This document shows, piece by piece, positions 17,646-27,750 of a DNA stretch of 64,000 nt. Location: contig NZ_JAJFAT010000001.1 in NCBI RefSeq assembly GCF_020711195.1, forward strand, positions 186,001-250,000. Direction: 5' to 3'. Under the pieces are notes generated by a model that saw only the letters and a program-made list of their open reading frames with translations, made no database searches and was not told the origin of the DNA. The DNA comes from Halanaerobium polyolivorans (GTDB lineage Bacteria; Bacillota; Halanaerobiia; Halanaerobiales; Halanaerobiaceae). The number at the start of each line of letters is the position of its first letter. Positions within the stretch are counted from its first letter, which is position 1. Both the position numbers and the translations under genes were made by a program.

Positions 17646-20252
17646 TTGGCTGAATTAACACCAATGATGCAGCAGTATTTTAATTTAAAAAGAAAACATC
17701 AAGATGCAATATTATTTTTCAGGTTGGGAGATTTTTATGAAATGTTTGGTGAGGATGCCAAAAAAGCTGCCAGATTATTAGATATTGCCCTTACTTCAAG
17801 GAACAAAGGCGGAGGAGAAAAAATTGAGATGGCAGGAGTTCCTGCTCATTCTGCAGCATCCTATATAGAAAAGATGATCAAAAAAGGGATTAAAGTAGCT
17901 ATTTGTGAACAGCTTGAAGATCCTTCTGAAACAAGTGGTATTGTAGAAAGAGATGTTATCAGAGTTATAACACCTGGTACAGTAATCGAAAATGAAATTT
18001 TAGCTGATAATGAAAACAATTATCTTGCTGCAGCTTTCAAATATAAAAATAATTATGGTTTTGCTTATACTGATATCTCAACCGGAGAATTTTATTTAAC
18101 TGAATTTTCTGCAGAAAGAGATGACAAACTATTTGACGAAATTAATAGAATTGCTCCTCAGGAACTTTTAACAGATCAAAGTACAGCTGAACTGGAAAAG
18201 ATTAATCAACTTCAGGCTCAATATTCATTTAGTATCAATGAGGTGGAAAGCAGAGACTATAATTACTTAAAAAAAGAAATGCTAGACCATTTTAAAATTA
18301 ATTCTTTAGAAGGCTTTGGCTGTGAAGATATGAAAACAGCAGTCTATGCAGCCGGAATGATTTTAGAATACTTAAAAGAAACCCAAAAAAGAACTGTTAA
18401 ACAAATTACCACCTTAAATCCCTATTATTTAGAGGATTATATGGTTTTAGATGCTGCTACCAGACGCAATTTAGAATTGACTTCAACAATTAGGGATAAT
18501 AAAAGCTCGGGATCACTGCTCTCAATTGTAGACCAGACTATTACCTCTATGGGTGGTAGAACCATAAAAAAGTGGATCAACCAACCTTTAATAAATCAGC
18601 AGGAAATAGTAAAGCGCCATGATTCTATAGCAGAATTACTGGACAACTTTATGATTTTAAATAAATGCAGAGATTTAATGGCTGATATCTATGATTTAGA
18701 GAGGATTATGAGCAAAATAACTTATCAATCAGCAAATGGCAGGGATTTGATCGCCTTAAGAAATTCATTAGCAAAATTACCAGGCTTAGAAGAGCTTATC
18801 GCTGATTTTAAGACAAAGCTATTTTCTGAACTAAAGGCTGATTTTGATTCTTTAGAGGATGTTTTTAAACTAATAGATGATTCTATAATTGAAGAACCAC
18901 CAACTACAATTACTGAAGGTGGAGTTATTAAAGATAATTATGATCAAAAACTTGATAAACTCCGTAAACTTGTTAATGAAGGTAAAAACTGGATTAGTGC
19001 TTTGCAAAAAGAAGAAAGAGAAAAAACAGGCATAAATACTTTAAAAGTAGGTTTTAATAAAGTTTTCGGCTATTATTTAGAGGTAACTAATTCACATTTA
19101 GATAAAGTACCAGAGCGTTATGAACGCAAACAAACTTTAAGCAATAGTGAAAGATATATAATCCCTAAACTAAAAGAAAAAGAGGCAGAAGTTCTTGGAG
19201 CAGAAGAAAAGATTAATGATTTAGAATATCAAATCTTTGTTGAGATCAGAGATAGAATAGCTCAAGAAGTAAACAGAATAAATAAAACTGCTTCTTTAAT
19301 TGCAGAAATAGATGTATTGATGTCATTTGCCTTTTTGGCAATAGAAAACAATTATAATAGACCAGAAATAAATAACGGTGAAGAAATAGTTATTAAAAAT
19401 GGTCGACATCCAGTTGTAGAGAAGATGTTCAGTGAGCAATTTGTTGCCAATGACTGTTACTTAGATCAGAGTGAACAGCGTTTTATTATAATAACTGGTC
19501 CTAATATGTCCGGTAAATCAACTTATATGAGGCAGGTAGCTCTAATTGTTTTACTGGCTCAGGTAGGTTCATTTGTCCCCGCTGAAAAGGCTGAAATAGG
19601 ACTAACTGATCGTATCTTCACCAGAGTTGGAGCTAGTGATGATCTTACTACAGGCCAGAGTACTTTTATGGTAGAAATGAATGAAGTTGCAAATATTGTC
19701 AACAATAGTACTGATAGAAGTTTAATAATATTAGATGAGGTTGGTAGAGGTACCAGCACATATGATGGAGTTAGTATTGCCTGGGCTGTAAGTGAATATT
19801 TAAATAACCCTGAAAGGATTGGAGCAAGAACACTTTTCGCAACTCACTATCATGAACTGACAAGACTTGAGGATGAATATCAGGGAATCAAAAATTATAA
19901 TGTATTGGTTAAAGAAGATAGTGATGGGGTACACTTTTTACACCGTATTGGTGAAGGTAGAGCTGATGATAGTTATGGTATTGAAGTTGCCCGTTTGGCA
20001 GGGCTGCCAGAGGAAATAATTATTAGTGCCCAAAAAATACTGAGCCGCTTAGAAGAAAATAATAAAATGCCGCTGCGGAAAAGAGAGAAATCTCTTCAAG
20101 ATGGCAAACATCAGCAATTAGCTTTATTTAAAGATAAGGAAAACCCTATTTTAAAAAAATTAGATGAAAAAGATATTATGGATATGACTCCTTTGGATGC
20201 AATGAACTTTTTATATAAACTTAAACAGGACCTAAAAAAAGAGGAGAATTAA
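17646..20252 (+). CDS. mutS: DNA mismatch repair protein MutS
   Basis: Recognises mismatches and recruits MutL. 868 residues from TTG 17646, chosen because GGAGGG lies 6 bases upstream (an earlier TTG at 17616 lacks a site). Mismatch-binding F-x-E motif in FFRLGDFYEMF near residue 30, Walker A GPNMSGKST, Walker B LIILDEVGRGTSTYDG, and the MutS signature through ATHYHEL. The C-terminal tail carries QLALF (QQLALFKDKE), a plausible beta-clamp-binding motif. mutL follows after one base. Confidence 0.97.
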   Translation: MAELTPMMQQYFNLKRKHQDAILFFRLGDFYEMFGEDAKKAARLLDIALTSRNKGGGEKIEMAGVPAHSAASYIEKMIKKGIKVAICEQLEDPSETSGIVERDVIRVITPGTVIENEILADNENNYLAAAFKYKNNYGFAYTDISTGEFYLTEFSAERDDKLFDEINRIAPQELLTDQSTAELEKINQLQAQYSFSINEVESRDYNYLKKEMLDHFKINSLEGFGCEDMKTAVYAAGMILEYLKETQKRTVKQITTLNPYYLEDYMVLDAATRRNLELTSTIRDNKSSGSLLSIVDQTITSMGGRTIKKWINQPLINQQEIVKRHDSIAELLDNFMILNKCRDLMADIYDLERIMSKITYQSANGRDLIALRNSLAKLPGLEELIADFKTKLFSELKADFDSLEDVFKLIDDSIIEEPPTTITEGGVIKDNYDQKLDKLRKLVNEGKNWISALQKEEREKTGINTLKVGFNKVFGYYLEVTNSHLDKVPERYERKQTLSNSERYIIPKLKEKEAEVLGAEEKINDLEYQIFVEIRDRIAQEVNRINKTASLIAEIDVLMSFAFLAIENNYNRPEINNGEEIVIKNGRHPVVEKMFSEQFVANDCYLDQSEQRFIIITGPNMSGKSTYMRQVALIVLLAQVGSFVPAEKAEIGLTDRIFTRVGASDDLTTGQSTFMVEMNEVANIVNNSTDRSLIILDEVGRGTSTYDGVSIAWAVSEYLNNPERIGARTLFATHYHELTRLEDEYQGIKNYNVLVKEDSDGVHFLHRIGEGRADDSYGIEVARLAGLPEEIIISAQKILSRLEENNKMPLRKREKSLQDGKHQQLALFKDKENPILKKLDEKDIMDMTPLDAMNFLYKLKQDLKKEEN

Positions 20253-20253
20253 T

Positions 20254-22092
20254 ATGGGTGAAATCAAACAGCTGCCACAAAATGTTGCCAATCAAATATC
20301 AGCAGGAGAGGTTGTTGAAAGACCTGCTTCTATAGTAAAAGAATTGATTGAAAACTCTATTGATGCTAGAGCTGAGAATATTGAAATTAGAATTAAAGAA
20401 GGTGGCAGAAAGCTGATTCAGGTAAAAGATGATGGTCACGGTATTTTGCCGGAAGATATTAAAGCAGCTTTTAATCGTTATGCCACAAGCAAAATTAAAG
20501 ATATTGATGATCTTTACTCTTTATATAGTCTTGGCTTTAGAGGTGAAGCTCTTGCAAGTATAGCTTCTGTTGCAGAGGTAGAAATGCTTAGCCGACATAA
20601 GGAAAAAGAAAATGGAGTTAAAATCCGGCTTAAAGGTGGAGAGGTTATTAAGAAAAAACCCGCTGCTTCCACTATCGGAACAGAAGTAAAGGTTAGAGAT
20701 TTGTTCTATAATACACCTGCCAGATATAAGTATTTAAAAACAACTTCAACTGAGTTTTCACATATCAGTAGAATTGTTAATGCTGAAGCTGTTGCCAACA
20801 GTGAGATAAGCTTTAAATTATATCATAATAATAAACAGATACTCTCTACTCCTGGTAATGGCAAGTTAAAAGATTGTATTTATGCACTTTATGGAGCAGA
20901 AATAGCAGATAATTTATTAAAAATTGATCTTGAAGACCGCTATATTAATTTAAGTGGTTATATTGCTAGACCTGAGCAAACAAGAGCTGGGAGAAGCCAT
21001 GAATTATTTTTTGCTAATGGCAGGCCAATCTATAATAGTCTTGCTGCTAAAGCAGTAGAAAATGCTTATAGTAAATTAATAGATCCAGGTAGAAAGCCAA
21101 TTGTATTTTTATTTATCAAAGTTAATCCAATTTTAGTTGATGTAAATGTTCATCCAACTAAAAAGGAAGTCAAGTTCAGCCGCAGCCAGATAATATATGA
21201 TGTGATTGCAAAGGGAGTTCGAAAAACTTTAAAAAAAGCTGATCCCACAACAAGAATCAAATTAAATTCTACTCAAAAAAAGCAAGCTGAGCAAAATAAT
21301 ACTACTCCTGTTTATGAAAAACAGGCTTTTAAAGAAGAGGGAAGACTTAAAAATATTTCTGATCAAAAAAAGAATAAGTCATTTAATAAATCAAGCCAAC
21401 ATAGGGCTGAAGAACTTCAGAAAAATATCAATTATTCAGATAGTAATGAAGATCCAAAAAAACAATTTTCAGAAAACAGCAAAAAAGAGTATTTAATTAA
21501 TAATGATTCTGCTAAAGAAAACAAAATTAAATTCTTAGCCCAAATTTTTAACAGTTATCTTCTAATAGAAACTGCTGAAGGTTTAAAAATTATTGATCAG
21601 CATAATGCTCATGAAAGAATACTCTATGAAAAACTTTATAAAGAATATAATGAGAAAAATACTGCAACTCAGTCCTTATTAATACCGGTTAAAATAGAAC
21701 TTAGTGCTGAAGAAAAACTGCTTGTAGATGAATATAAAGAATCATTTAAAGAATTAGGAATTAACTTTAGTGATTTTGGTAAAAATACTATTTTAATTCA
21801 GGAAGTTCCTGTTTTACTGAAAAATAAGTCAACAAGAAATATTATTGAAGAGCTAATTGCAGAATTAGTTGAAGAGGGTAGGTCTAAATCTGCAGCTGAA
21901 ATACAAAAAACAATGATAGAATATTTAGCCTGTAGAACTGCGGTTAAAGCAGGCCAACCTCTAAATAATCAAGAAAGTTTAAGGATTATCAAAGAATTAT
22001 TTGAATCGGAAAACCCTTATCGCTGTCCTCACAGCAGACCAGTTATGATTAATATCAGCAAAGATGAAATCGAAAAAGGAATTGGTAGATAA
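20254..22092 (+). CDS. mutL: DNA mismatch repair protein MutL
   Basis: GHKL ATPase that links MutS to strand incision. 612 residues: N-terminal motifs VVERPASIVKELIENSIDA, DDGHGI, YATSKI and GFRGEALASI; a low-complexity linker (about 330-420); and a C-terminal endonuclease domain with DQHNAHERILYE, which matches the DQHA(X)2E(X)4E metal motif except that Ala is Asn, plus CRTAVKAG and CPHSRP. Metal-dependent nicking is therefore likely. Its last base overlaps the miaA ATG. Confidence 0.96.
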   Translation: MGEIKQLPQNVANQISAGEVVERPASIVKELIENSIDARAENIEIRIKEGGRKLIQVKDDGHGILPEDIKAAFNRYATSKIKDIDDLYSLYSLGFRGEALASIASVAEVEMLSRHKEKENGVKIRLKGGEVIKKKPAASTIGTEVKVRDLFYNTPARYKYLKTTSTEFSHISRIVNAEAVANSEISFKLYHNNKQILSTPGNGKLKDCIYALYGAEIADNLLKIDLEDRYINLSGYIARPEQTRAGRSHELFFANGRPIYNSLAAKAVENAYSKLIDPGRKPIVFLFIKVNPILVDVNVHPTKKEVKFSRSQIIYDVIAKGVRKTLKKADPTTRIKLNSTQKKQAEQNNTTPVYEKQAFKEEGRLKNISDQKKNKSFNKSSQHRAEELQKNINYSDSNEDPKKQFSENSKKEYLINNDSAKENKIKFLAQIFNSYLLIETAEGLKIIDQHNAHERILYEKLYKEYNEKNTATQSLLIPVKIELSAEEKLLVDEYKESFKELGINFSDFGKNTILIQEVPVLLKNKSTRNIIEELIAELVEEGRSKSAAEIQKTMIEYLACRTAVKAGQPLNNQESLRIIKELFESENPYRCPHSRPVMINISKDEIEKGIGR

Positions 22093-23060
22093 TGAGAGAT
22101 TTAATTGTTATAACAGGAGCTACTGCAGTCGGTAAAACTGATTTATCACTGGAAGTTGCCCATAAATTAGATACTGAAATAATATCTGCTGATTCAATGC
22201 AGATTTATAAAGAGATGGATATCGGAACCGCTAAAGCAGCTCAAGCTGAGCAAGAGAAAATTAAACATCATTTACTTGATTTTGTGGAACCAGATCAAGA
22301 TTATTCTGTTTCTGAATTTCAAAAAGATGCAGATCAAGCTATTAAGGAGATTAAATCGAGAGATAAAATTCCTCTTTTAGTTGGAGGAACTCATCTTTAT
22401 ATTAAAGCAGTTTTAGAAGGATTTATGCTGCCTAAAATAAAAGCTGATCAAGAACTGAGAGCTAAGCTGCAGAACTTAGCTGAGACAGAAGGGAATCAAA
22501 AAGTTCATAACATTTTGGCGGAAAAAGATCCTAAAACTGCTCAAAAACTCCATCCTAATGATCTAAGAAGGGTTATTAGAGCTATAGAAATATTTGAGCA
22601 AACAGGAAAGCAAAAAAGTGTTTATAAAAAAGAACAAAAATTACGACCACCGCGTTATAGTGCATATAAATTTGCTTTGATAAGAAAAAGAGAAAACTTA
22701 TATCAAAGAATAAACAAGCGAGTAGATCTAATGCTGGAAAAAGGTCTTTTAAATGAGGTTCAAGAACTAATTGATAACTATGAGTTAAGTGAAACTGCTA
22801 AACAGGCACTTGGTTATAAAGAACTAATTGCTTATTTAAAGGCTGAAATTAGCCTAGAAGAAGCGGTAGAAAAAATAAAAAAAAGAAGCCGTAATTTTGC
22901 TAAAAGACAGTTAACCTGGTTGAGAAAAGAAGAAGATTTAATAGTATTTAATTTAGATCAGCAGAGCAAAGAATCAGCTGCAGATGAGATCATTGAGATT
23001 GTAAAAGGAGAAAAAGATTATGAAAGAGAACTTAAAAAAAGAAGTGAAATTGATTTCTAA
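22092..23060 (+). CDS. miaA: tRNA dimethylallyltransferase MiaA
   Basis: Transfers dimethylallyl to A37 of tRNAs reading UNN codons; 322 residues with P-loop GATAVGKTDLS, the DSMQIYKEMDIGTAK segment, GGTHLYIKA and the tRNA-binding RKRENLYQRINKRVDLML region. ATG at 22092 overlaps the mutL stop, and the next gene starts inside its 3' end, so the genes are translationally linked. Confidence 0.96.
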   Translation: MRDLIVITGATAVGKTDLSLEVAHKLDTEIISADSMQIYKEMDIGTAKAAQAEQEKIKHHLLDFVEPDQDYSVSEFQKDADQAIKEIKSRDKIPLLVGGTHLYIKAVLEGFMLPKIKADQELRAKLQNLAETEGNQKVHNILAEKDPKTAQKLHPNDLRRVIRAIEIFEQTGKQKSVYKKEQKLRPPRYSAYKFALIRKRENLYQRINKRVDLMLEKGLLNEVQELIDNYELSETAKQALGYKELIAYLKAEISLEEAVEKIKKRSRNFAKRQLTWLRKEEDLIVFNLDQQSKESAADEIIEIVKGEKDYERELKKRSEIDF

Positions 23061-23397
23061 TGGAAAAGAATTTAAAAAACTGCTTAAAACCGAAGAAAAA
23101 CTTTTAGTCTTATTTTCTAATGATAGCTGTGGTTACTGCCAGATGGCCGAAAATAATATCAAAAAAATATTAGACTCCTTTGAAGATTTAATACTCTATA
23201 AGTTAAAATTAAGTGATGCACCAGAAATTTTTGCTGAATACAATATTAATTCAGCTCCAGTTACTAAGGTCTTTATAGATCAAAAATCAGCCTATACAGC
23301 CTTTGGAATCAGACCTCCCAGTGATCTATATTATCAGCTTAAACCTTTTTTTAAAAGCTCTGATTCCTATTTTAAAGAAATCGCTAAAAATAATTAA
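23020..23397 (+). CDS. Thioredoxin-like protein
   Basis: 125-residue cytoplasmic protein with one thioredoxin fold: LVLFSNDSCGYCQMAENNI carries an active-site CxxC (CGYC) and NINSAPVTKVFI the conserved cis-proline loop (SAPV). Probably a disulfide reductase of unknown target. Its ATG has an AAAGGAG site and lies 41 bases inside the miaA 3' end in another frame. It is the only miaA-hfq insert and I do not know it as a standard member of this operon. Confidence 0.8.
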   Translation: MKENLKKEVKLISNGKEFKKLLKTEEKLLVLFSNDSCGYCQMAENNIKKILDSFEDLILYKLKLSDAPEIFAEYNINSAPVTKVFIDQKSAYTAFGIRPPSDLYYQLKPFFKSSDSYFKEIAKNN

Positions 23398-23484
23398 TTT
23401 TATTTTTGCAGGAATTTTCAGAATAATATTGAATTTATAATATAAGAGTCAAGAGCTTTAAAATATATAAAGGAGGCTGCAGAG

Positions 23485-23727
23485 ATGAATAACAAAATTA
23501 ATTATCAGGACCACATTTTAAATCATGTTTATGAAAATCAAATTGAAGTTGTTGTTTATTTTGTTAATGGTTATCAGTTAAAAGGGAAAATTTCAGCCTA
23601 TGACAATTTCACTATTATTTTGAGAAGTGATCAAAGGGATCAGATGATTTATAAGCATGCTATTTCCACTATTGCTCCTGTAGAAAAGATTAGTGGTCTC
23701 CTTGACCTTGATCAAGAAAAGGAGTAG
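23485..23727 (+). CDS. hfq: RNA chaperone Hfq
   Basis: 80 residues, Sm-like fold. Sm1 is seen in VVYFVNGYQLKGKISAYDNF and the Sm2 signature in YKHAIST, both near-identical to the bacterial consensus. Ribosome site AAGGAGG. The miaA-hfq order is conserved across many bacteria. A TATAAT at 23436-23441 upstream may give it an extra promoter, but the -35 is poor. Confidence 0.97.
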   Translation: MNNKINYQDHILNHVYENQIEVVVYFVNGYQLKGKISAYDNFTIILRSDQRDQMIYKHAISTIAPVEKISGLLDLDQEKE

Positions 23728-23756
23728 TTTAAAGCAAACTATAAAAAAGGAAGTTG

Positions 23757-24404
23757 ATGTATTTGTCTAAAAAAATCTTAATTCTGCTGTTATTAATATT
23801 TTTAAGTATTTACACTGTAGATATTTATGCAGAATCTAATTATAATTGGCAGGAATTAATAGATACAACTCAAAGTCAATTAGAATCAAATCGTTCAGAT
23901 ATTGTTTTAAATTATACCTTAGCAGTTGCTTATGCAAATACGGGCGAAGTTGTTAAAGCATATGAAATTATTGATGTTTTTGGGAATAATGTGAGCAGAG
24001 AAGAGTTCAATCAAGCTTTAGATCCTTATTTAAAAAGCTTGGCGACTTATCAGAATAGAGATAATCTCTTATTACTTAACTATGCTGCATTTGCAGAAGT
24101 TATTAATAGGAATTATGATGATGCAGTTGATTTATTTGAATATATAATTGAACTAGACCCAGATAATCTCTGGGCATATAATAATGCTGCAGCTGCATTA
24201 GTTGAAATTGAAGAGTTTGATAAAGCAATGAATTATGCTGATAAGGCATTAAGCATGCAAAATAATGAATATTCTCATTTAATTAAAGGATTAGTTTATT
24301 ATAAACGGGGTAATTATGTAAGAGCATTATTTCAAGCCACTAGGTCACGATCGCTTTTTAGGGCATTAGCTGAAGATGAGTATCAAGATTTTATGAATGA
24401 ATAG
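23757..24404 (+). CDS. Exported TPR protein, unknown role
   Basis: 215 residues with an N-terminal signal peptide or anchor (ILILLLLIFLSIYTVDIYAE), then at least three tetratricopeptide-like helix pairs, e.g. NRNYDDAVDLFEYIIELDPD and LWAYNNAAAALVEIEEFDKA. Probably periplasmic, mediating protein contacts. ATG 23757 is 5-6 bases from AAGG and preferred over TTG 23754. No specific function can be read from the sequence. Confidence 0.75.
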   Translation: MYLSKKILILLLLIFLSIYTVDIYAESNYNWQELIDTTQSQLESNRSDIVLNYTLAVAYANTGEVVKAYEIIDVFGNNVSREEFNQALDPYLKSLATYQNRDNLLLLNYAAFAEVINRNYDDAVDLFEYIIELDPDNLWAYNNAAAALVEIEEFDKAMNYADKALSMQNNEYSHLIKGLVYYKRGNYVRALFQATRSRSLFRALAEDEYQDFMNE

Positions 24405-24427
24405 ATTACTGCTGTCAGGAGGTCTCT

Positions 24428-25057
24428 ATGTTATTTGATCAAAATGGTAATTTCTCTATTCAACAATTATTTTCATATCCAAATGATAATTATCAAAATT
24501 TAAAAGAGAAGGCTTTACAATGTACTCGCTGTCAGCTGAGAGAAGGCTGTTCTAACGTAGTAATGGGGGAAGGGAATCTAGATAACAAAATCATGCTGGT
24601 TGGTGAAGGTCCTGGAGCAACTGAAGATAACTTAGCCAGGCCCTTTGTAGGTAGAGCCGGTAAACTAATGGATAAAATACTACAAAGTGTTAATTTAAAA
24701 AGAGAAGAAATATATATTACTAATGTTGTAAAATGTAGACCTCCTGATAATCGAGTCCCTTATAAAAAAGAAGTTAAAGCTTGTTCAGCTATTTTAAAAG
24801 CAGAAATAGAGTTGATTCAGCCTAAAGTTATTGTAACTCTCGGTAGTACAGCAACAAACTTTCTCTTGAATCCAGAAGAATCGATTACAAAGATGCGTGG
24901 CCAATGGATTAAAAGAGGAGATATTTATTTTTTAGCTAGCTTTCATCCTGCTTATTTATTGCGGAATAAAAATATGAAAAAACAGAGCTGGTATGACTTC
25001 AAATTAATAAAAAAAGCCGCTGATAGAATTGAAGAATTATCCAGCAGCGGAGATTAA
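24428..25057 (+). CDS. Family-4-type uracil-DNA glycosylase (Fe-S)
   Basis: Removes uracil from DNA as the first step of base excision repair. 209 residues; CTRCQLREGC near the N-terminus supplies cysteines of the 4Fe-4S cluster, VGEGPGATEDNLARPFVG contains the family-4 active-site region, TNVVKCRPPDNR has another cysteine and SFHPAYLLRN is the C-terminal motif with the conserved HP. Ribosome site CAGGAGG. It neighbours mutS/mutL and lexA, so the region is rich in repair genes. Confidence 0.9.
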   Translation: MLFDQNGNFSIQQLFSYPNDNYQNLKEKALQCTRCQLREGCSNVVMGEGNLDNKIMLVGEGPGATEDNLARPFVGRAGKLMDKILQSVNLKREEIYITNVVKCRPPDNRVPYKKEVKACSAILKAEIELIQPKVIVTLGSTATNFLLNPEESITKMRGQWIKRGDIYFLASFHPAYLLRNKNMKKQSWYDFKLIKKAADRIEELSSSGD

Positions 25058-25082
25058 TAATTATTTTTTATAATTTAGTATA

Positions 25083-25709
25083 TTATTGATCAAATCTACG
25101 GTATAAACCAATTACCTTTCCTAAAACCTTCACATTTTCTGATATAATAGGCTCATAAGCTGGATTCTCCGGCTGGAGCCTTATATTATTTTCCTCTTTA
25201 TAGAATCTTTTAACTGTTGCTTCATCTTCAATTAAAGCAATCACAATCTGAGCATTTTCTGCATAATTTTGTTTTTCTGCAATAACATAATCTCCATCAT
25301 GTATGCCTGCATTAATCATACTATCTCCACTAACCTTCAGCATAAACACATCATTATTACCAACCTTAATATATCCTAAAGGGAGAGGAAAATAGTCCTC
25401 TATGTTTTCTTCTGCTAATATAGGTGCACCTGCAGTAACTTTACCTACCACTGGTATATCAATCATTTCTTTATTACTTTTATTATTTTTCTCTTTATTA
25501 TATATAACTTCAATTGCCCGCGGCTTTGAAGGATCTCTGCGTAAATATTTAAGTTTTTCTAGAGTTTTTAAATGACTGTGAACAGAAGCCGGAGATTTAA
25601 GACCCACTGCCTTCCCAATTTCCCGAACAGAAGGGGGATAGCCTTTTGCTTTAATCTCATTTATAATGAAATTTAAAATACTTTTCTGTCTTTTAGATAG
25701 GTCTTCCAT
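25083..25709 (-). CDS. lexA: LexA SOS repressor
   Basis: Represses DNA-damage genes and self-cleaves when RecA is activated. 208 residues: winged HTH ([20 protein letters not shown]), cleavage Ala-Gly in [11 protein letters not shown], catalytic serine in [13 protein letters not shown], catalytic lysine in [13 protein letters not shown]. The frame can open at 25724, but GGAGG lies between that ATG and ATG 25709, so 25709 is the start. Divergent from yneA-yneB, exactly as in Bacillus. LexA boxes are visible in the shared region. Confidence 0.96.
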   Translation of the reverse strand: MEDLSKRQKSILNFIINEIKAKGYPPSVREIGKAVGLKSPASVHSHLKTLEKLKYLRRDPSKPRAIEVIYNKEKNNKSNKEMIDIPVVGKVTAGAPILAEENIEDYFPLPLGYIKVGNNDVFMLKVSGDSMINAGIHDGDYVIAEKQNYAENAQIVIALIEDEATVKRFYKEENNIRLQPENPAYEPIISENVKVLGKVIGLYRRFDQ

Positions 25710-25739
25710 AATTAATTCCTCCATTCTAAATTTTCTTTT

Positions 25740-25778
25740 ATTATAACATAAAAAGCTCTAAAAAACAAACAATCGTTC
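25740..25778 (-). promoter_or_regulatory. lexA promoter with LexA box
   Basis: Minus strand TTGTTT (25763-25768), 17 bases, TATAAT (25740-25745). The -35 is overlapped by GAACGATTGTTT (25767-25778), close to the Firmicute LexA consensus CGAACRNRYGTTYG, so autorepression is expected. Confidence 0.75.
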
Positions 25779-25787
25779 AAATATTGC

Positions 25788-25837
25788 TTGACAATGAACA
25801 TATGTACTGCTATAATATAGATAGTGAACATCAGTTT
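25788..25837 (+). promoter_or_regulatory. yneA promoter with two LexA boxes
   Basis: TTGACA (25788-25793), 17 bases, TATAAT (25811-25816): a consensus sigma-A promoter. GAACATATGTAC (25796-25807) lies inside the spacer, so bound LexA would block polymerase directly. A second box, GAACATCAGTTT (25826-25837), lies at the expected transcription start. Confidence 0.82.
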
Positions 25838-25886
25838 AGTATATCTGTTCGTAAAATAAGCAATTTTTATAGGGGGGGAATTATTT

Positions 25887-26231
25887 ATGACTTACAGCAA
25901 AGGATATTCAGTAAATAATAAAGATTATGTTAAAAACAGAGCTAAAAGTAGTGTTTCCAAACTGATATTTAACTTTTTACTTATAATATCACTGATATTA
26001 TTTATTACTTTAATCTTGATCAGTGCTTTTTCTCTAATTGGTTTTGGTGAAGATAATAGTGAGGTCTTAGTTCATGAAGTTCAAAGTGGTGACTCTTTAT
26101 GGACAATTGCAGCTTTTTATTATGATAATAATATCGATATTAGAAAAGCAATCTATAATATTAAAAAAGCCAATGATATTGATTCTGCTATAATTACTCC
26201 CGGTAAAAAACTTATAATCCCACTTAACTAA
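25887..26231 (+). CDS. yneA: YneA-like SOS cell-division inhibitor
   Basis: 114 residues: cytoplasmic N-terminus, one membrane helix (LIFNFLLIISLILFITLILI) and an extracytoplasmic LysM domain (VHEVQSGDSLWTIAAFYYDN to PGKKLIIPLN). Size, topology and position opposite lexA match B. subtilis YneA, which delays septation after DNA damage. Ribosome site is a G-rich GGGGGGG run. Expression should be off until LexA is cleaved. Confidence 0.85.
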   Translation: MTYSKGYSVNNKDYVKNRAKSSVSKLIFNFLLIISLILFITLILISAFSLIGFGEDNSEVLVHEVQSGDSLWTIAAFYYDNNIDIRKAIYNIKKANDIDSAIITPGKKLIIPLN

Positions 26232-26247
26232 AAAATAATTCCTGTAA

Positions 26248-26965
<718 letters not shown>

Positions 26966-27001
26966 AATTATCTAGATATTTACTTTAAAATTTTTAAAAT
27001 C

Positions 27002-27029
27002 CCAATTTCTTAAGTGAACTTAAGGATTG
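27002..27029. repeat. Inverted repeat downstream of yneB
   Basis: CAATTTCTTAAG-TGAA-CTTAAGGATTG, imperfect, no T-run. Function unknown; it lies 50 bases from the loxP-like palindrome. Confidence 0.5.
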
Positions 27030-27079
27030 AGATATAAGAGATTTTAGCTAAATTTGGTGTTTTTAAGCCTTATTGTAGA

Positions 27080-27113
<34 letters not shown>

Positions 27114-27124
27114 AAATTAGAAAT

Positions 27125-27172
27125 AAAATCGCTTTAATGTAAAAAGCTGTCCTGTTCCACATTAAAGCGAAA
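27125..27172 (-). terminator. Terminator of chromate transporter / flavin reductase operon
   Basis: Perfect 12-bp arms TCGCTTTAATGT / ACATTAAAGCGA (27129-27140 and 27159-27170) with an 18-base loop; on the minus strand TTTTATTT follows. Confidence 0.75.
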
Positions 27173-27209
27173 ACTTTTTGCTTCTAAGGCCTCTGTTTTT
27201 TTGCTTTTA

Positions 27210-27710
27210 TTATTCCTGATAAACTGCAACTACCTCTCCATAATAAAATGTATGCATATCTTGCTCAGGATATTTTTTATCTACTATATCTTTTGCCAGA
27301 TTATCTATCATCATATCCTGTTGATATTTTATTTTTGCAATAATATGAAGATTATTACCTTTGATAAGTGGAACCTCACATTCTTCAACTTCAAGCAGCT
27401 CTAAATTTAATTCTTCAATTTTATTATGATTTCTCCCTGATTTAGTTCCACAGAACTGCAGTTCTTTTTTTAGCTGTCCATTTAAAGGCACACTAACTGT
27501 AAAGAATTGACTATTTTCTATTAATTGATGTGTATAACGTGATTTTCTGACTGGAGCCATAATAATATTTTTATTCCAAATATATCCAGTAGTTCCCCAA
27601 CCCATAGTCATTGTATTTATTTCTCCATCAGCCTTAGTTGTTAAAAATACTCCATGTGGTAGTACTTCTTTATAATCAGTTAAAATTTGATTAAATTCAA
27701 CTTTTTTCAT
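27210..27710 (-). CDS. Flavin reductase-like domain protein
   Basis: 166 residues of the FMN-binding split-barrel, flavin-reductase-like family: HGVFLTTKADGEINTMTMGW, then NKNIIMAPVRKSRYTHQLIE and FTVSVPL. It would bind FMN and move electrons from NAD(P)H or another protein to an unknown acceptor. It starts 40 bases after the second chromate-transporter half with no terminator between, so it is probably in that operon. Ribosome site AGAGGTG. Confidence 0.85.
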   Translation of the reverse strand: MKKVEFNQILTDYKEVLPHGVFLTTKADGEINTMTMGWGTTGYIWNKNIIMAPVRKSRYTHQLIENSQFFTVSVPLNGQLKKELQFCGTKSGRNHNKIEELNLELLEVEECEVPLIKGNNLHIIAKIKYQQDMMIDNLAKDIVDKKYPEQDMHTFYYGEVVAVYQE

Positions 27711-27750
27711 TTGCTACACCTCTTCTCTTTATGTATGTTTTTAAATTTTA

